A stretch of DNA of 64,000 nucleotides from Candidatus Nitrospira allomarina (GCF_032050975.1 NZ_CP116967.1:2849001-2913000), one strand, 5' to 3'. Positions 1-10,059 are shown, counted from the stretch's first letter. Notes: generated from the letters alone by a model not told the origin. Numbers and translations are program-made.

Positions 1-2
1 TA

Positions 3-128
3 GCACAACATCTTCTCGGGTACGACCCACAAGTGAGTCTTCAGGAGGGGTTACTGCACACATGGAATTGGTATCTGGAGCATCATGATGAATACCTTCA
101 AAGGCAAAACTATTTCGCCGCCTCCTAA
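3..128 (+). CDS. C-terminal end of an NAD-dependent sugar epimerase/dehydratase (partial)
   Basis: The frame open from the window edge to the TAA at 126-128 encodes about 41 residues. It contains the pattern LLGYDPQVSLQEGL followed by WNWYLEH, the usual C-terminal end of extended short-chain dehydrogenases acting on NDP-sugars (a GY.P...LEEGL..T..WY signature). The catalytic part lies outside the window. Its last 44 bases overlap the start of the RmlC-like gene in another frame, which suggests translational coupling in a sugar-nucleotide operon. Substrate cannot be told from this piece. Confidence 0.7.
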   Translation, partial: AQHLLGYDPQVSLQEGLLHTWNWYLEHHDEYLQRQNYFAAS

Positions 129-645
129 TCTACAGATCTCTTCCTGCCGCTTGGAAGGAGTGAGGTTAGTGACTCCACCGACAATTTTTGAAGATTTTCG
201 GGGAATCTATGTTGAAACGTTTAACGAGGACCTGTACCGGCAAGCTGGAATTGATATGCCATTTGTGCAGGATGATATCTCCGTGTCTGGCAGGCATGTG
301 TTGCGAGGCATTCATGGAGACCAAGAGACCTGGAAGCTGGTGTCATGCTTATGGGGGAAGTTTTATTTGGTCGTCGTCAATTGGGATCCCGCCTCTCCAC
401 AATATCAACAGTGGGAATCGTTTACGCTATCAGATCGCAATCGATACCAAGTCTTGATCCCACCCAAGTTTGGAAACGCCCATCTGGTGCTGTCTGAGCA
501 AGCAATTTTTCACTATAAGCAAACGACCAATTACAACCGGGAAGGGCAATTTACCGTACCGTGGAATGACCCCAATTTGGGAATCTGGTGGCCGGTCAAA
601 CAGCCGATTGTTTCCCAACGGGATGAAGGAGTGAGTCATGTTTAA
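85..645 (+). CDS. RmlC-like dTDP-4-dehydrorhamnose 3,5-epimerase family protein
   Basis: This 186-residue single-domain cupin matches the RmlC family, which epimerises C3 and C5 of a 4-keto-6-deoxy NDP-sugar in the cytoplasm. Visible family motifs are VLRGIHGD (H77, the expected catalytic base), Y144 and Y150 in FHYKQTTNY, and the terminal WNDPNLGIWWP block with Asp162. RmlC proper usually reads LRGLHxQ; the Asp after GIHG hints at a side branch acting on a different deoxysugar. The start has a GGAG 5 bases upstream, lies inside the end of the preceding SDR gene, and the gene overlaps the next SDR by 8 bases. It probably supplies an activated deoxysugar to the neighbouring glycosyltransferases. 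Confidence 0.8.
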   Translation: MMNTFKGKTISPPPNLQISSCRLEGVRLVTPPTIFEDFRGIYVETFNEDLYRQAGIDMPFVQDDISVSGRHVLRGIHGDQETWKLVSCLWGKFYLVVVNWDPASPQYQQWESFTLSDRNRYQVLIPPKFGNAHLVLSEQAIFHYKQTTNYNREGQFTVPWNDPNLGIWWPVKQPIVSQRDEGVSHV

Positions 646-1651
646 GGGTAGCAAAGTATTAGTGACAGGGGCGGGAGGATTTCTGGGAACCAATATGGCT
701 AAGCGTTTAGTGGAAGAGGGGAGCTATGTACGCGGGACATTGCATACCCGTGGTCCGCAATTCGAACACCAGAAACTGGAATATGTCAAAGCCGATTTGA
801 CGAACATGGAAGAGTGTCGACGGGTCGTAGAGGGCATGGATTATGTTTTCATGTGTGCAGCGAATACCTCAGGAGCGGCGGTCATGGCTACCCAGCCATT
901 AGCACACGTGACGCCGAATGTGGTGATGAACGCCCAGATGCTGGAAGCTTCCTACCAGGCAAAGGTAAAGAAGTTTCTCTTTATTAGCAGTAGTGCCGCC
1001 TATCCACCCAGTGGGGAGCGGCCGATCTCCGAGGAGGAAATGTTTGCGGGGGATCCATATGAGGCGTATTTCAGTGTGGGGTGGATGAAACGCTACGGGG
1101 AGGTGCTGTGCCGTATTTATTCCGAAAAAATTAAGGATCCGATGAAAACAGTTGTAGTAAGGCCATCTAATGTCTATGGGCCATATGATAAATTTGATTT
1201 TGAACGTTCCCATGTGACAGCGGCGCTTATACGTAAAGTTGTCGAACGGCAGAATCCTCTTGAGGTGTGGGGAACGGGTGAAGATGTTAGGGATTTAATT
1301 TATGTTGAAGATTTCGTTGATGCCGTGATGCTGGCCATGGCCACGTTAGATCAGTTCGAGCCCGTAAATATTGGATATGGGAATGGGCGTCGTGTGCGGG
1401 ATGTCCTAACGACTCTTCTAGAAGTTGACCAATTCCAGAACGCAAATGTGGTCATTAACCCAACCAAACCTTCTATGATTCCTATTCGGCTGGTTGATGT
1501 GGAGAAGGCAACCGTCCAGTTAGGGTTTTCGGCAAAGACCAATCTTCAAGTTGGGTTAAAGAAAACTTTACGCTGGTATCGGGACCACAATCAGACTCAG
1601 GGGAGGGTGGAGCCGGTTCAGTTCAGCGCAACCCATGTTCGAGCCTCCTAA
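638..1651 (+). CDS. NAD-dependent epimerase/dehydratase (extended SDR) with unusual active site
   Basis: This 337-residue extended SDR probably acts as an epimerase or reductase on an NDP-sugar. The Rossmann motif TGAGGFLG is at residues 10-17, and the substrate-binding region has RPSNVYGPYD and GEDVRDLIYVEDFVDA. In the catalytic YxxxK motif, Lys151 and the Glu four residues later are present, but the Tyr position is Val147 (VGWMK). Tyr141 and Tyr144 are nearby and might substitute. The gene overlaps its upstream neighbour by 8 bases and is followed at once by the giant glycosyltransferase, so all belong to one transcription unit. The exact substrate is unknown. Confidence 0.82.
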   Translation: MFKGSKVLVTGAGGFLGTNMAKRLVEEGSYVRGTLHTRGPQFEHQKLEYVKADLTNMEECRRVVEGMDYVFMCAANTSGAAVMATQPLAHVTPNVVMNAQMLEASYQAKVKKFLFISSSAAYPPSGERPISEEEMFAGDPYEAYFSVGWMKRYGEVLCRIYSEKIKDPMKTVVVRPSNVYGPYDKFDFERSHVTAALIRKVVERQNPLEVWGTGEDVRDLIYVEDFVDAVMLAMATLDQFEPVNIGYGNGRRVRDVLTTLLEVDQFQNANVVINPTKPSMIPIRLVDVEKATVQLGFSAKTNLQVGLKKTLRWYRDHNQTQGRVEPVQFSATHVRAS

Positions 1652-1676
1652 TGATTTGGATGAATCTGAAGGGCCT

Positions 1677-4600
1677 ATGAAACGTATCTTTCCAGAAAGT
1701 GAAATGGCCCATCGCTGGTTGGATGGATTGAAAGGTTTGGAAGTCGGTCCCTCCTCTCACAACCCGTTTGGCCTGGATACTAGAAATGTGGGTCTGAAAG
1801 ATGAAATCTATCATCGGGAACAAGTCACCCTGGTCGGGGAAGCGGCGCCTCTACACATTCTAGCCGAGGCGGATGCGATTCCTGTCCCTAGTGAGTCTGA
1901 AGATTTTGTGTTGTCCTCCCACGTGATTGAACACTGTCCAAATTATTTTAAGACGGTTTTGGAATGGTATCGCATCATTAAGCCAGGCGGATTGTTATAT
2001 CTCATTGTCCCACATCCGGATGCAGCTCCTGGAGATAGAGGGAAGCCGCTGACGGAATGGGAACACCTGGTGCAAGATTATGTCTTGAATGCCTCGGAAG
2101 AAACCGAGTTGGAGGCTGGACGATTCCTTCACTGCCATTATCATATTTTTTCCATAGCGACCATGAAGGAGTATTTCGCCCGATTTTTTGGGAAAAGGCT
2201 TCTTTTGGTTGATAGTCAGGATGCGGATGACAAGATCGGAAATGGATTTGTATTGGTCTACCGAAAACCTGACTCATTGATCAATGCGTATCCCTGGTCA
2301 CTCGATTATCAGGGGAAAAGGGTGTGTATCCCTAAACCTGGAGATTTCTATTCGCTGAAGGAATTTGCTTATGATTTTTCCATTCTTCGATCAAACGTGG
2401 AGGCACTTGTGATTCCGCAATCAGACCATCTTCGCTCCTTTCAAGATTCCCCCCTCTTGCAATCCAAAATGGGTACTCCCCGGATCTCTGTTATCGTGGC
2501 AGCCTATAATGCCGAACGGTTCATGCGAGGGGCCTTAGAAGATCTTGAAGCGCAAACTATTGCGGAACAGATTGAAATAATTATCGTGGAAACAGGGTCC
2601 CAAACGGAAGAATTCAAAATTATTACTGAGTTTCAGGCTCGATACGGCAACATCATCTATGTTCGGACTAGTGAAAGGGAAACTCCCGCTGCGGCCTGTA
2701 ACCGAGGGATTCGGATGGCCCGCGGAAAGTACATTACACTGGCTCCTACCGATGATCGGCGTCGGAAAGATGCTTTGGATGTTTTGGCATCAGAGTTAGA
2801 GGGCCATCAAGATGTCGCCCTGGTCTATGGAGATGTCTTTGTCTCGAATTTCGAAAACCAAACTTTCACGACCCATATTCGTTGTGGCTATCATATTCGT
2901 CCTGAATTTTCTCAAGAAATCATGCTGTCAGGGTGTCATATGGGTCCGCAAGCCATGTGGCGGAAATCCGTCCATGATGAAGTCGGATATTTTGATGAAA
3001 ATTTGCCCTCGGCCGCTGATTATGAATTTTGGTGCAGGATTGCTGAACGATATCCCATGAAACATATACCATCGTTTCTCGGGGTGTATTACGAGAACCC
3101 TGACGGAATTATTAATTCCAACCTCGAACGTGCTCGCCGGGAAACTCTGGACGTTCAACATGCCTACCGGAACAAATTTCCTGCCCCCAAGGGACAGTAC
3201 ATAAATAACTTTCAGTTTCAAGGCACAATCCAGACGAAAAAATATGTCAATATTGGCATGGTGACCTTTAATCGGCTGGAATTTACGAAGGCAGCTATCG
3301 CTGCGCTTTTCCAGCACACCTGTTTCCCCCATGTCATCACGGTTGTGGATAACGGAAGTACAGATGGCACGCCAGAGTATTTGCAAGCGCTTCATCAGCA
3401 GGGATTTATTACCAATCTGATTTTGTTGCCGGCCAATGTTGGAATTGCCAAGGCTTCGAATTTGGCATGGAGTCAGGAGCCTGATGCAGAGTATTACCTC
3501 AAGCTGGACAATGACATTGTTATCCAAAAGCCTGGCTGGTTATCCAGAATGGTTGAGGTCATCGACAGTATTCCGGAATTGGGCGCTATTGCCTATAACT
3601 TTGAACGACAGAGCTATCCTGTCCGCGAGATTCGGGGATTGGCTGTTCGGCCGAAAATTGGAAATTTAAACGGGGCTTGTACTCTCATTCCCAAAAGAAC
3701 TTATCAAACATTGGGATTCTGGTGCGAGGATTACGGGTTGTATGGGGAAGAGGATGCGGATTATGGGCTGAGAATCCAGTTGCATGGTTTGCAAAATGCC
3801 TATATGGAGGATGAAAAAGTGGGATTGCATCTACCTGCCGGAAGGGCAGCCCACATCGACGCACAGACGTTTAAGGCCACTGATGGAATTGAAGAAGAGA
3901 CCCATGCTGAGTACCGGGCATTCAAAGATGAATGGCGGCGAAGAAATGTTCAGGACATCGCGAAAAAAAATTGGAAGGATTATCAAACAGGTGTGAAATC
4001 GCTGTTTTGTTCCTCTCCCTTTGTTAAAGAATTTCAAAAGAAAAAGGAATCCATTCATCCCCCTGATGTGTCATCTTTCAGAGATATACAGACTGTGCAA
4101 GAGTCAAAAGTGATCTCCTTGAAAAATTTGAAACAAACCTCTCGAAACGAGGTTCGTCAGGTCTCCGTGATTGGTACAGATCATATTTGTGGTCAGATTC
4201 GGCTTCTTCAGCCACTCTTGGCTGGTGAGGGAATCTGGGAAAAAGGGGCAGTCGTCTGCGATGCCAATATTATTCTCGGTGACATAATCCCCCCTATGGG
4301 GGTTGGCCATGTATGGGTATTCCAGCGCACTTGTTTGTTGGATGCGGCTGACCTGGCTAAGGTCCGATCCCAGGGCACACGTCTTATACATGATTGTGAT
4401 GACTTATTGTGGAAGATTCCCACTGATAATCCCAATCTTCAATTTCTACCTCCTGAGAAAATTGAGAAGATGTTTCGGCTCATGGCCATGACAGATTGCG
4501 TGACGGTCTCTACTGAACCCATTCAGGCTGATCTGAGAAAACGGGGGATTCATTCGACGGTTCTTCCTAATTGCTTAGTGCGACGGGAATGGGAAGGGTT

Positions 4601-6872
4601 CACACCGACACGTCGAGTCGGTTCCCGCCCTCGAATTGGATGGGCAGGACAAACGAATGTGCATAAAGGTGATACGGCGATTTTGGAAACGATTATTGAG
4701 GCATTGAAAGATGAAGTCGAATGGGTATTTCTTGGAGATGCACCACGAATGGCTGGTAGTTCAGGTGTGATCAGTGAAACGCTCTCGATGGTGGACCTGG
4801 CTCAGTATCCGAAAAAATTGGCCAGTCTCAATCTTGATCTGGCGCTGGCCCCATTGGTTCCCAATGAATTTAATGAAGCCAAGAGTGATATCAGGATTTT
4901 GCAGTATGGGATATTGGGGTATCCGGTTATTGGAACCGATATTTTTCCACATCAACAGGCCCCGATTCTTCGATTGCCGCATGAACCCCGAGTTTGGATT
5001 AAAGCGATTCGCGAACGAATTCATGATTTGGGTGCCTTAGAAAGTGAAGGAGATCATCTCCGAGCCTGGGTATTAAAGCATCGTCTTATGGAACATGTGC
5101 TTCCTCAGTATGAACAGGCCTGGTTGGGCCGTGACGTAAAATCCTCAACCAGGGGGCCTCAGTCGAAAATTCAGAGCCCACCAGCGCCGGCTTATTCCCC
5201 GAGCAACCAGGGCAGGTATCCCTTTGATTTTTCAATCATTATTCCTGTTTGGAATAAAGTGGAATTGACACAGCAGTGTTTGACCCATTTGGCGGAGGTC
5301 ACGGATAGCTGTTCGTATGAAGTGATTGTGGTGGACAATGCGTCTACTGATGGGACCAAAGAATTCCTGTCCACTCTGGGTGGTGATATCCAGGTTATTT
5401 CCAATCCCGAAAACTATGGTTTTGCCAAGGGTTGTAACCAAGGGGCGGCGGCAGCAAAAGGACGTTTCCTTGTTTTTTTGAATAACGACACGATACCGAA
5501 AGCGGGATGGTTGCGGGCTTTAATGGAGGAGGTTCAGCAGCATTCTGATGTGGCCATTGTTGGAAGTAAGTTGCTCTATCCCGATGATACGATTCAACAT
5601 GCCGGAGTGGTGTTTTCGAAAAATTGCTTAACGCCTTATCATTTATTCCGTGGAGCGTCTGGCGATTTACCCGCAACCAATGTTCGCCAGGAATTTCAGG
5701 TGGTCACCGCCGCATGTATGCTCATCCGCCGTGAGGAATTTGATGCGGTTGGCGGTTTTGATGAGATCTATCGGAATGGGTTTGAGGATGTGGATCTGTG
5801 CCTCAAAGTGGGCAAACGGGGAAAGAAAGTCATCTATCAACCGAAAAGCGTGCTCTATCATTTAGAGCATCAAACTCCGGGAAGGAAGGACCCTGAGGCT
5901 GAACGACACAACGGCAAAGTTCTGATGGACCGATGGGCTACCTCTATTGTGGTCGATGAGGATCTGTATACGGTTCCTGCAGGATATGCCAACCGGTATT
6001 ATTTTCGCGACGGATGGCTTCGGCAGTCCCTCGAACCTTTTCAGAGCGACGTGGAACGTTCACAGTGGAAACGAGTGCAGAGAGTGCAAGAGCTCTTATT
6101 AAGGCAACGAAGTGACACATCCAAGACTTTGAATGGTCCGAAGGACGCTGAATTGCATGGTCTTCTTTCCGAGGATCGAGAGTGGCCGGAAGATGTTGAG
6201 GTGCTCAGATGGGCGGCGAAACTTTGCCAATCCTTTCAGCTTTTGAATGGGGAGCGGTCATTCTGGAAGCGGACACTGAGTCTTGGGGAAAATCGAGAGG
6301 CACGGGAACGGTTGGCAACACTCGCTCTCACGATGAAAGATCTCGGGGAGGGGACTCAACATATACAGGCGCTCCTTCAATCGGATCCCAACGATGGATC
6401 TGGTCATTGGTTGCAGGGAATTTTGATGATGCAATCCCAACAATGCGCCGAAGCGGCCAGGGCATTTCGTGAAGCTCTTCATTGTGGCGCAGATTCTCGA
6501 AAAGCCGGGCTTGGACTGGGAATGGCGTGTATGGGAATGGGAAATCATGAGGAAGCCTGGAGGGTGTTCGATCAGATAATGATTGAGCATCCCGACGATT
6601 CCGACGCGATGAACGGCTTGATTCAGGCTGGCACGGCTCTTGAGCAGTGGGAAGACTTAAGGCAACGACTGTCACGGTATGTTGAGCGAAATCCTGCAGA
6701 TTGCGATAGGCGGTTCGCGCTGGCGGGAATTGAATTTCGTGCGGGACGACTGGATTCCGCCAAGCGCCAGTTTGAAATGTTGAGTCTCTTGAAGCCCGAC
6801 TTTGAGGGGTTACACGATTTAGGGGTACTTCTTCAGACGACGCTTCTTGACCGTCATGCGCTGGCCACTTAA
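1677..6872 (+). CDS. Giant multi-domain glycosyltransferase: methyltransferase, three GT2, one GT-B, TPRs
   Basis: One unbroken frame encodes about 1731 residues from the ATG at 1677, which has GAAGGG a few bases upstream. An alternative ATG at 1635 lacks a ribosome site and overlaps the previous gene. Numbering from 1635, domains in order are: a class I SAM methyltransferase-like region (about 30-215; VLSSHVIEHCPNYF, IIKPGGLLYLIVP); a GT2 domain (about 280-520; SVIVAAYNAE); a second GT2 (about 538-785; VDNGSTDGT, LKLDNDI); a GT-B fold domain like GT4 (about 842-1158; SDIRILQYGILGYPVIGTD); a third GT2 (about 1196-1442; VDNASTDGT, FLNNDT, GFEDVDLC); and TPR-like repeats (about 1520-1742). It likely builds a multi-sugar, perhaps methylated, glycan. 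The TPR tail and the flagellin gene downstream suggest protein glycosylation, but a surface polysaccharide role is possible. Confidence 0.85.
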   Translation: MKRIFPESEMAHRWLDGLKGLEVGPSSHNPFGLDTRNVGLKDEIYHREQVTLVGEAAPLHILAEADAIPVPSESEDFVLSSHVIEHCPNYFKTVLEWYRIIKPGGLLYLIVPHPDAAPGDRGKPLTEWEHLVQDYVLNASEETELEAGRFLHCHYHIFSIATMKEYFARFFGKRLLLVDSQDADDKIGNGFVLVYRKPDSLINAYPWSLDYQGKRVCIPKPGDFYSLKEFAYDFSILRSNVEALVIPQSDHLRSFQDSPLLQSKMGTPRISVIVAAYNAERFMRGALEDLEAQTIAEQIEIIIVETGSQTEEFKIITEFQARYGNIIYVRTSERETPAAACNRGIRMARGKYITLAPTDDRRRKDALDVLASELEGHQDVALVYGDVFVSNFENQTFTTHIRCGYHIRPEFSQEIMLSGCHMGPQAMWRKSVHDEVGYFDENLPSAADYEFWCRIAERYPMKHIPSFLGVYYENPDGIINSNLERARRETLDVQHAYRNKFPAPKGQYINNFQFQGTIQTKKYVNIGMVTFNRLEFTKAAIAALFQHTCFPHVITVVDNGSTDGTPEYLQALHQQGFITNLILLPANVGIAKASNLAWSQEPDAEYYLKLDNDIVIQKPGWLSRMVEVIDSIPELGAIAYNFERQSYPVREIRGLAVRPKIGNLNGACTLIPKRTYQTLGFWCEDYGLYGEEDADYGLRIQLHGLQNAYMEDEKVGLHLPAGRAAHIDAQTFKATDGIEEETHAEYRAFKDEWRRRNVQDIAKKNWKDYQTGVKSLFCSSPFVKEFQKKKESIHPPDVSSFRDIQTVQESKVISLKNLKQTSRNEVRQVSVIGTDHICGQIRLLQPLLAGEGIWEKGAVVCDANIILGDIIPPMGVGHVWVFQRTCLLDAADLAKVRSQGTRLIHDCDDLLWKIPTDNPNLQFLPPEKIEKMFRLMAMTDCVTVSTEPIQADLRKRGIHSTVLPNCLVRREWEGFTPTRRVGSRPRIGWAGQTNVHKGDTAILETIIEALKDEVEWVFLGDAPRMAGSSGVISETLSMVDLAQYPKKLASLNLDLALAPLVPNEFNEAKSDIRILQYGILGYPVIGTDIFPHQQAPILRLPHEPRVWIKAIRERIHDLGALESEGDHLRAWVLKHRLMEHVLPQYEQAWLGRDVKSSTRGPQSKIQSPPAPAYSPSNQGRYPFDFSIIIPVWNKVELTQQCLTHLAEVTDSCSYEVIVVDNASTDGTKEFLSTLGGDIQVISNPENYGFAKGCNQGAAAAKGRFLVFLNNDTIPKAGWLRALMEEVQQHSDVAIVGSKLLYPDDTIQHAGVVFSKNCLTPYHLFRGASGDLPATNVRQEFQVVTAACMLIRREEFDAVGGFDEIYRNGFEDVDLCLKVGKRGKKVIYQPKSVLYHLEHQTPGRKDPEAERHNGKVLMDRWATSIVVDEDLYTVPAGYANRYYFRDGWLRQSLEPFQSDVERSQWKRVQRVQELLLRQRSDTSKTLNGPKDAELHGLLSEDREWPEDVEVLRWAAKLCQSFQLLNGERSFWKRTLSLGENREARERLATLALTMKDLGEGTQHIQALLQSDPNDGSGHWLQGILMMQSQQCAEAARAFREALHCGADSRKAGLGLGMACMGMGNHEEAWRVFDQIMIEHPDDSDAMNGLIQAGTALEQWEDLRQRLSRYVERNPADCDRRFALAGIEFRAGRLDSAKRQFEMLSLLKPDFEGLHDLGVLLQTTLLDRHALAT

Positions 6873-6905
6873 ACAGAGGAACTTCTTGCCTAGTCAAGTT
6901 AGCCT

Positions 6906-8141
6906 ATGTCCCGAGCCCTCTTAATTCAATTAGCTCGGCTGGGTGATCTGGTCCAATCTCTTCCTGTTCTGACCTCCCTGCATTCTGCTCATCCTGAACG
7001 AGCACTTGACCTTCTTTGCCCTTCTCCATTGGTGACGCTTGGCGAACTATTCCCCTGTGTGGACAGGGTTTTCCCTTGGAATGGGGAACAATGGCATGAA
7101 TTGGCCACGAGGAAGATGATGGATTGTGACCAAGTGCTTATCCAAGCCAAACAGAATTTGTCCCAGTGCGGCTTCCCCACGTATTCGCTGGCCTATAATT
7201 TGAATAATCATCCTCGAGGGATTCTTACTGCTCATGTCTTAGGTGATCTGGTTGTTGGTCCAGGTGAACACGGGCCATTGAATCCGACGCTTCCGGCATG
7301 GGCGGGATATTTACGTCAGATCGCTCAAAAGCGAGGGAGCAACCGGGTGCATTTAGCAGATGCTTTTTGCGGGTTGTGTCAGGTTCTCCCACCATTGAAC
7401 GTTCCACACTTGAAGGCCCCGGAGGTGGCATTGCCCTTTGAGCTGGAACTGCCGGTGAATGGTGAGTCTTCTATTCTCATCGGAATTGTTCTTGGTGCGG
7501 GAGATGCCGACCGGCGAGTTCCCCTTTCTGTGTGGCAAGACCTGATTGCCGCATGCGCTGAGCACATTCCTCAGTGCTATCTGCTTTTGGTCGGTGGTGC
7601 GGGAGAACGGGAAGCGGCATTGGCCTTAGAGCATCGCCTTCCCGCTAAATATCTCAATCGGGTGGTGAATGGGTGTGGTCGGACTTCGTTGCCCCAGCTT
7701 GTGGCTCTTCTTAATCGGTGTCAGTGGGTGGTCGGATCGGATACGGGACCATTGCATCTCGGAACGATGTGTGGGGCTCGGGCGATCGGCTGGTATTTCT
7801 CCCAGGCCAGAGTCCATGAAACGGGCCCCTATGGGGTTGGTCATTATGTGTGGCAACGCGCGGGAGCGCAACTTCGGGAGAGTCCGAATGTCCGTGACGT
7901 AAGTCCTGCAGGATCATCCTCGGCCTATTGGCCTGTGATGGAAACCGTCAATTTAATTCGGGAAGACACGGTGAATACAACAACAGATGAGTGGGATCTC
8001 TGGACCAGCAATAGAGATGAGTGGGGGGCGTTTTATACCAGGGATGGCATACCTGACGAAGCTGTTCTCCGGCGAAAGGACACCTGGGATGTGCTGTCTC
8101 AGCTGGCGAATCAAGGTATTCGGATGGAAGTCTCGAAGTAG
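6906..8141 (+). CDS. GT9 (heptosyltransferase-like) glycosyltransferase with C-terminal tail
   Basis: This 411-residue GT9 protein has the N-terminal LARLGDLVQSLPVL loop and the GSDTGPLHLGTMCG nucleotide-sugar binding block typical of ADP-heptose transferases. After the catalytic domain (about 1-330) comes a tail of roughly 75 residues rich in Trp, Asp and Glu (DEWDLWTSNRDEWGAFYT) that LPS heptosyltransferases lack. A tail of similar flavour is found on the GT9 protein encoded at 10060. Its position between the giant glycosyltransferase and the CgeB-like enzyme argues for a flagellin or surface glycan rather than LPS core, which has its own WaaF and WaaC in the window. The donor sugar is not certain. 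Confidence 0.78.
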   Translation: MSRALLIQLARLGDLVQSLPVLTSLHSAHPERALDLLCPSPLVTLGELFPCVDRVFPWNGEQWHELATRKMMDCDQVLIQAKQNLSQCGFPTYSLAYNLNNHPRGILTAHVLGDLVVGPGEHGPLNPTLPAWAGYLRQIAQKRGSNRVHLADAFCGLCQVLPPLNVPHLKAPEVALPFELELPVNGESSILIGIVLGAGDADRRVPLSVWQDLIAACAEHIPQCYLLLVGGAGEREAALALEHRLPAKYLNRVVNGCGRTSLPQLVALLNRCQWVVGSDTGPLHLGTMCGARAIGWYFSQARVHETGPYGVGHYVWQRAGAQLRESPNVRDVSPAGSSSAYWPVMETVNLIREDTVNTTTDEWDLWTSNRDEWGAFYTRDGIPDEAVLRRKDTWDVLSQLANQGIRMEVSK

Positions 8142-8201
8142 TCGGGAATGCTCCGGTAGCTTAAATCTGTGTTTTTAGGGCAATCAACCAGGAACAGATA
8201 A

Positions 8202-10019
8202 ATGGACGTGTTGAAACAGAATATCGGTATTCTACGCGATCAGGATCCGATTCTTGCCGCTCAGATCCTTCAGGTACCAGGAGGAACCCTGTCGATCCAA
8301 CCAGCTAAATCCGGAATGCCCACCGCGCTTGTCAACTCCCGATATCTCCATAGTGCGTATGATCCGGTTCGCGAGGCGGAGCGCTGGGCTGAAGAACGCG
8401 TGAAAGACTGTCAAGCAGGGGAAACTATTGTCCTCCTTGGCGTGGGACTGCTCTACCATGTGGAAGCCTTGCGTCAGATGTTGCCCCGTGACCAGGTCAT
8501 AATGGTCGCCGTGCCGGATCTTTCTGAATTTGCGGATTGTGTCTCGGTCCGGGCGCTGGAAGGGTGGGGTGAATGGGTGATGTGGCTGACGGGTTCCACG
8601 GCTGATATGGCTGTCCAAGTGACAGAGAAAGCCAAGCGGGTGCGCGTTCTGAGCTACGAACCTGCCGCCACGGTTCATCGTGAGACCTATGAACACTTTC
8701 GTCTGCAGCTTCGTGAGCACCTCGCTCAACAATTAAGCGGGGCGCTTCACATCATGGTGGTCGGACCTATTTATGGCGGGTCGTTGCCGATCGCCCGATA
8801 TGTGGTAAACGCATTGGAAGGCCTTGGACATCGTGTAAGTTGGGTGGATCATAGTCCTCATTACGCGGGATATCAAAATTTGGAAACGATCCGTGATCAC
8901 CGGTTGCGGCTCACAGTTCAACAACGGATGAGTGAAACGCTGGCGGTGATAAGCCTTGCTCATGTGGCAGAAGATCCCCCGGATTTAGTGTTAGCCCTGT
9001 CCCAGGCCCCATTGACCATGGCCGTTTTAGAGCAAATGCGTCGAAAGAAGGTGCTAACGGCCATGTGGTTTGTGGAAAATTTTCGGCATTTAACCTATTG
9101 GCAGCAGATGGTGACGGGGTATGACTTTTGGTTTGTGATGCAACAAGCGGCCTGTTTGGACGCTTTCAGAAAAGCCGGCGCCAAACATGTCTCGTATCTT
9201 CCCTTAGCTGCTGATCCGGCCATACATCAGCCCATGACTTTGACTAAGGAGGAACAACAGGAGTTTGGCTCCGACGTCTCGTTTTTAGGAGCAGGGTATA
9301 GAAACCGGCGACATATCCTCCCATCCCTGGTCGGCCAAGAGTGGACATTTAAATTGTGGGGGAATGAATGGGACAACCCGGGGGTGTTAACGCGGGTTCT
9401 TCAAAGAGGAGGGGCGCGTATTGATACCTCCACCAGTGTGAAAATTTTCAATGCCACCTCGGTCAATATTAATTTGCATTCGTATACGGGAGACGGATTC
9501 GATCCCGAGGGAGATGGGGTGAATCCCAGGACATTCGAATTAGCCAGTTGCGGGGTATTTCAAGTGGTCGATAATCGCACCTTGCTTCCGGCCCTCTTTG
9601 ATGAATCGATGATGGCGGTAATTAACAATCCGGATCAGCTCCTCCCAACCGTCCAAACCTATCTCCACGAACCAGCCAGGCGAGCGGCCATGGCTGAATT
9701 GTCCCGGAAGCGGGTATTAGAGGCGCATACGTACGGACATCGGATGAAGACCTTCTTAGGCGCCGTGGGTATGGCGAGCCCTGACCGGTTAGGAGCTATC
9801 CTTCAGGGAGACCGGCATGCTGAATCCTTAGTGGCGCGAAGTGGGAAGACTCCGGAATTAATTCCAATGTTGAAGCAATTTCCTCGAACCGATCGTGTGG
9901 AGTTGGTGGATGTGGCGAAAAACATTCGGAAGAAAGGGCCTGAAGCCCGGTTGAACCGTGAGGAACTACTGATTCTGATGATGGATGAATACCGCCAGGA
10001 AAAACGTGACTTTCTTTGA
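8202..10019 (+). CDS. CgeB-family glycosyltransferase
   Basis: This 605-residue protein has an N-terminal region (about 1-180) that contains ETIVLLGVGLLYHVEAL, reminiscent of the Maf/DUF115-like proteins used in flagellin glycosylation. It is followed by a CgeB-type glycosyltransferase: a DUF3880-like half (about 185-350; GPIYGGSLPIARYVVNALEG, AMWFVENFRH) and a GT-B C-terminal half (about 370-530; VSFLGAGYRNRR, GVNPRTFELASCGVFQVVDN). About 75 residues of unassigned tail end the protein. It lies in the same orientation between two GT9 genes and upstream of flagellin. Role inferred: transfer of a sugar onto a protein-linked or surface glycan in the cytoplasm. Confidence 0.75.
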   Translation: MDVLKQNIGILRDQDPILAAQILQVPGGTLSIQPAKSGMPTALVNSRYLHSAYDPVREAERWAEERVKDCQAGETIVLLGVGLLYHVEALRQMLPRDQVIMVAVPDLSEFADCVSVRALEGWGEWVMWLTGSTADMAVQVTEKAKRVRVLSYEPAATVHRETYEHFRLQLREHLAQQLSGALHIMVVGPIYGGSLPIARYVVNALEGLGHRVSWVDHSPHYAGYQNLETIRDHRLRLTVQQRMSETLAVISLAHVAEDPPDLVLALSQAPLTMAVLEQMRRKKVLTAMWFVENFRHLTYWQQMVTGYDFWFVMQQAACLDAFRKAGAKHVSYLPLAADPAIHQPMTLTKEEQQEFGSDVSFLGAGYRNRRHILPSLVGQEWTFKLWGNEWDNPGVLTRVLQRGGARIDTSTSVKIFNATSVNINLHSYTGDGFDPEGDGVNPRTFELASCGVFQVVDNRTLLPALFDESMMAVINNPDQLLPTVQTYLHEPARRAAMAELSRKRVLEAHTYGHRMKTFLGAVGMASPDRLGAILQGDRHAESLVARSGKTPELIPMLKQFPRTDRVELVDVAKNIRKKGPEARLNREELLILMMDEYRQEKRDFL

Positions 10020-10059
10020 GTCCTTGTTGGGAAGAATTTTTACTACTGGCAATTCTTGT

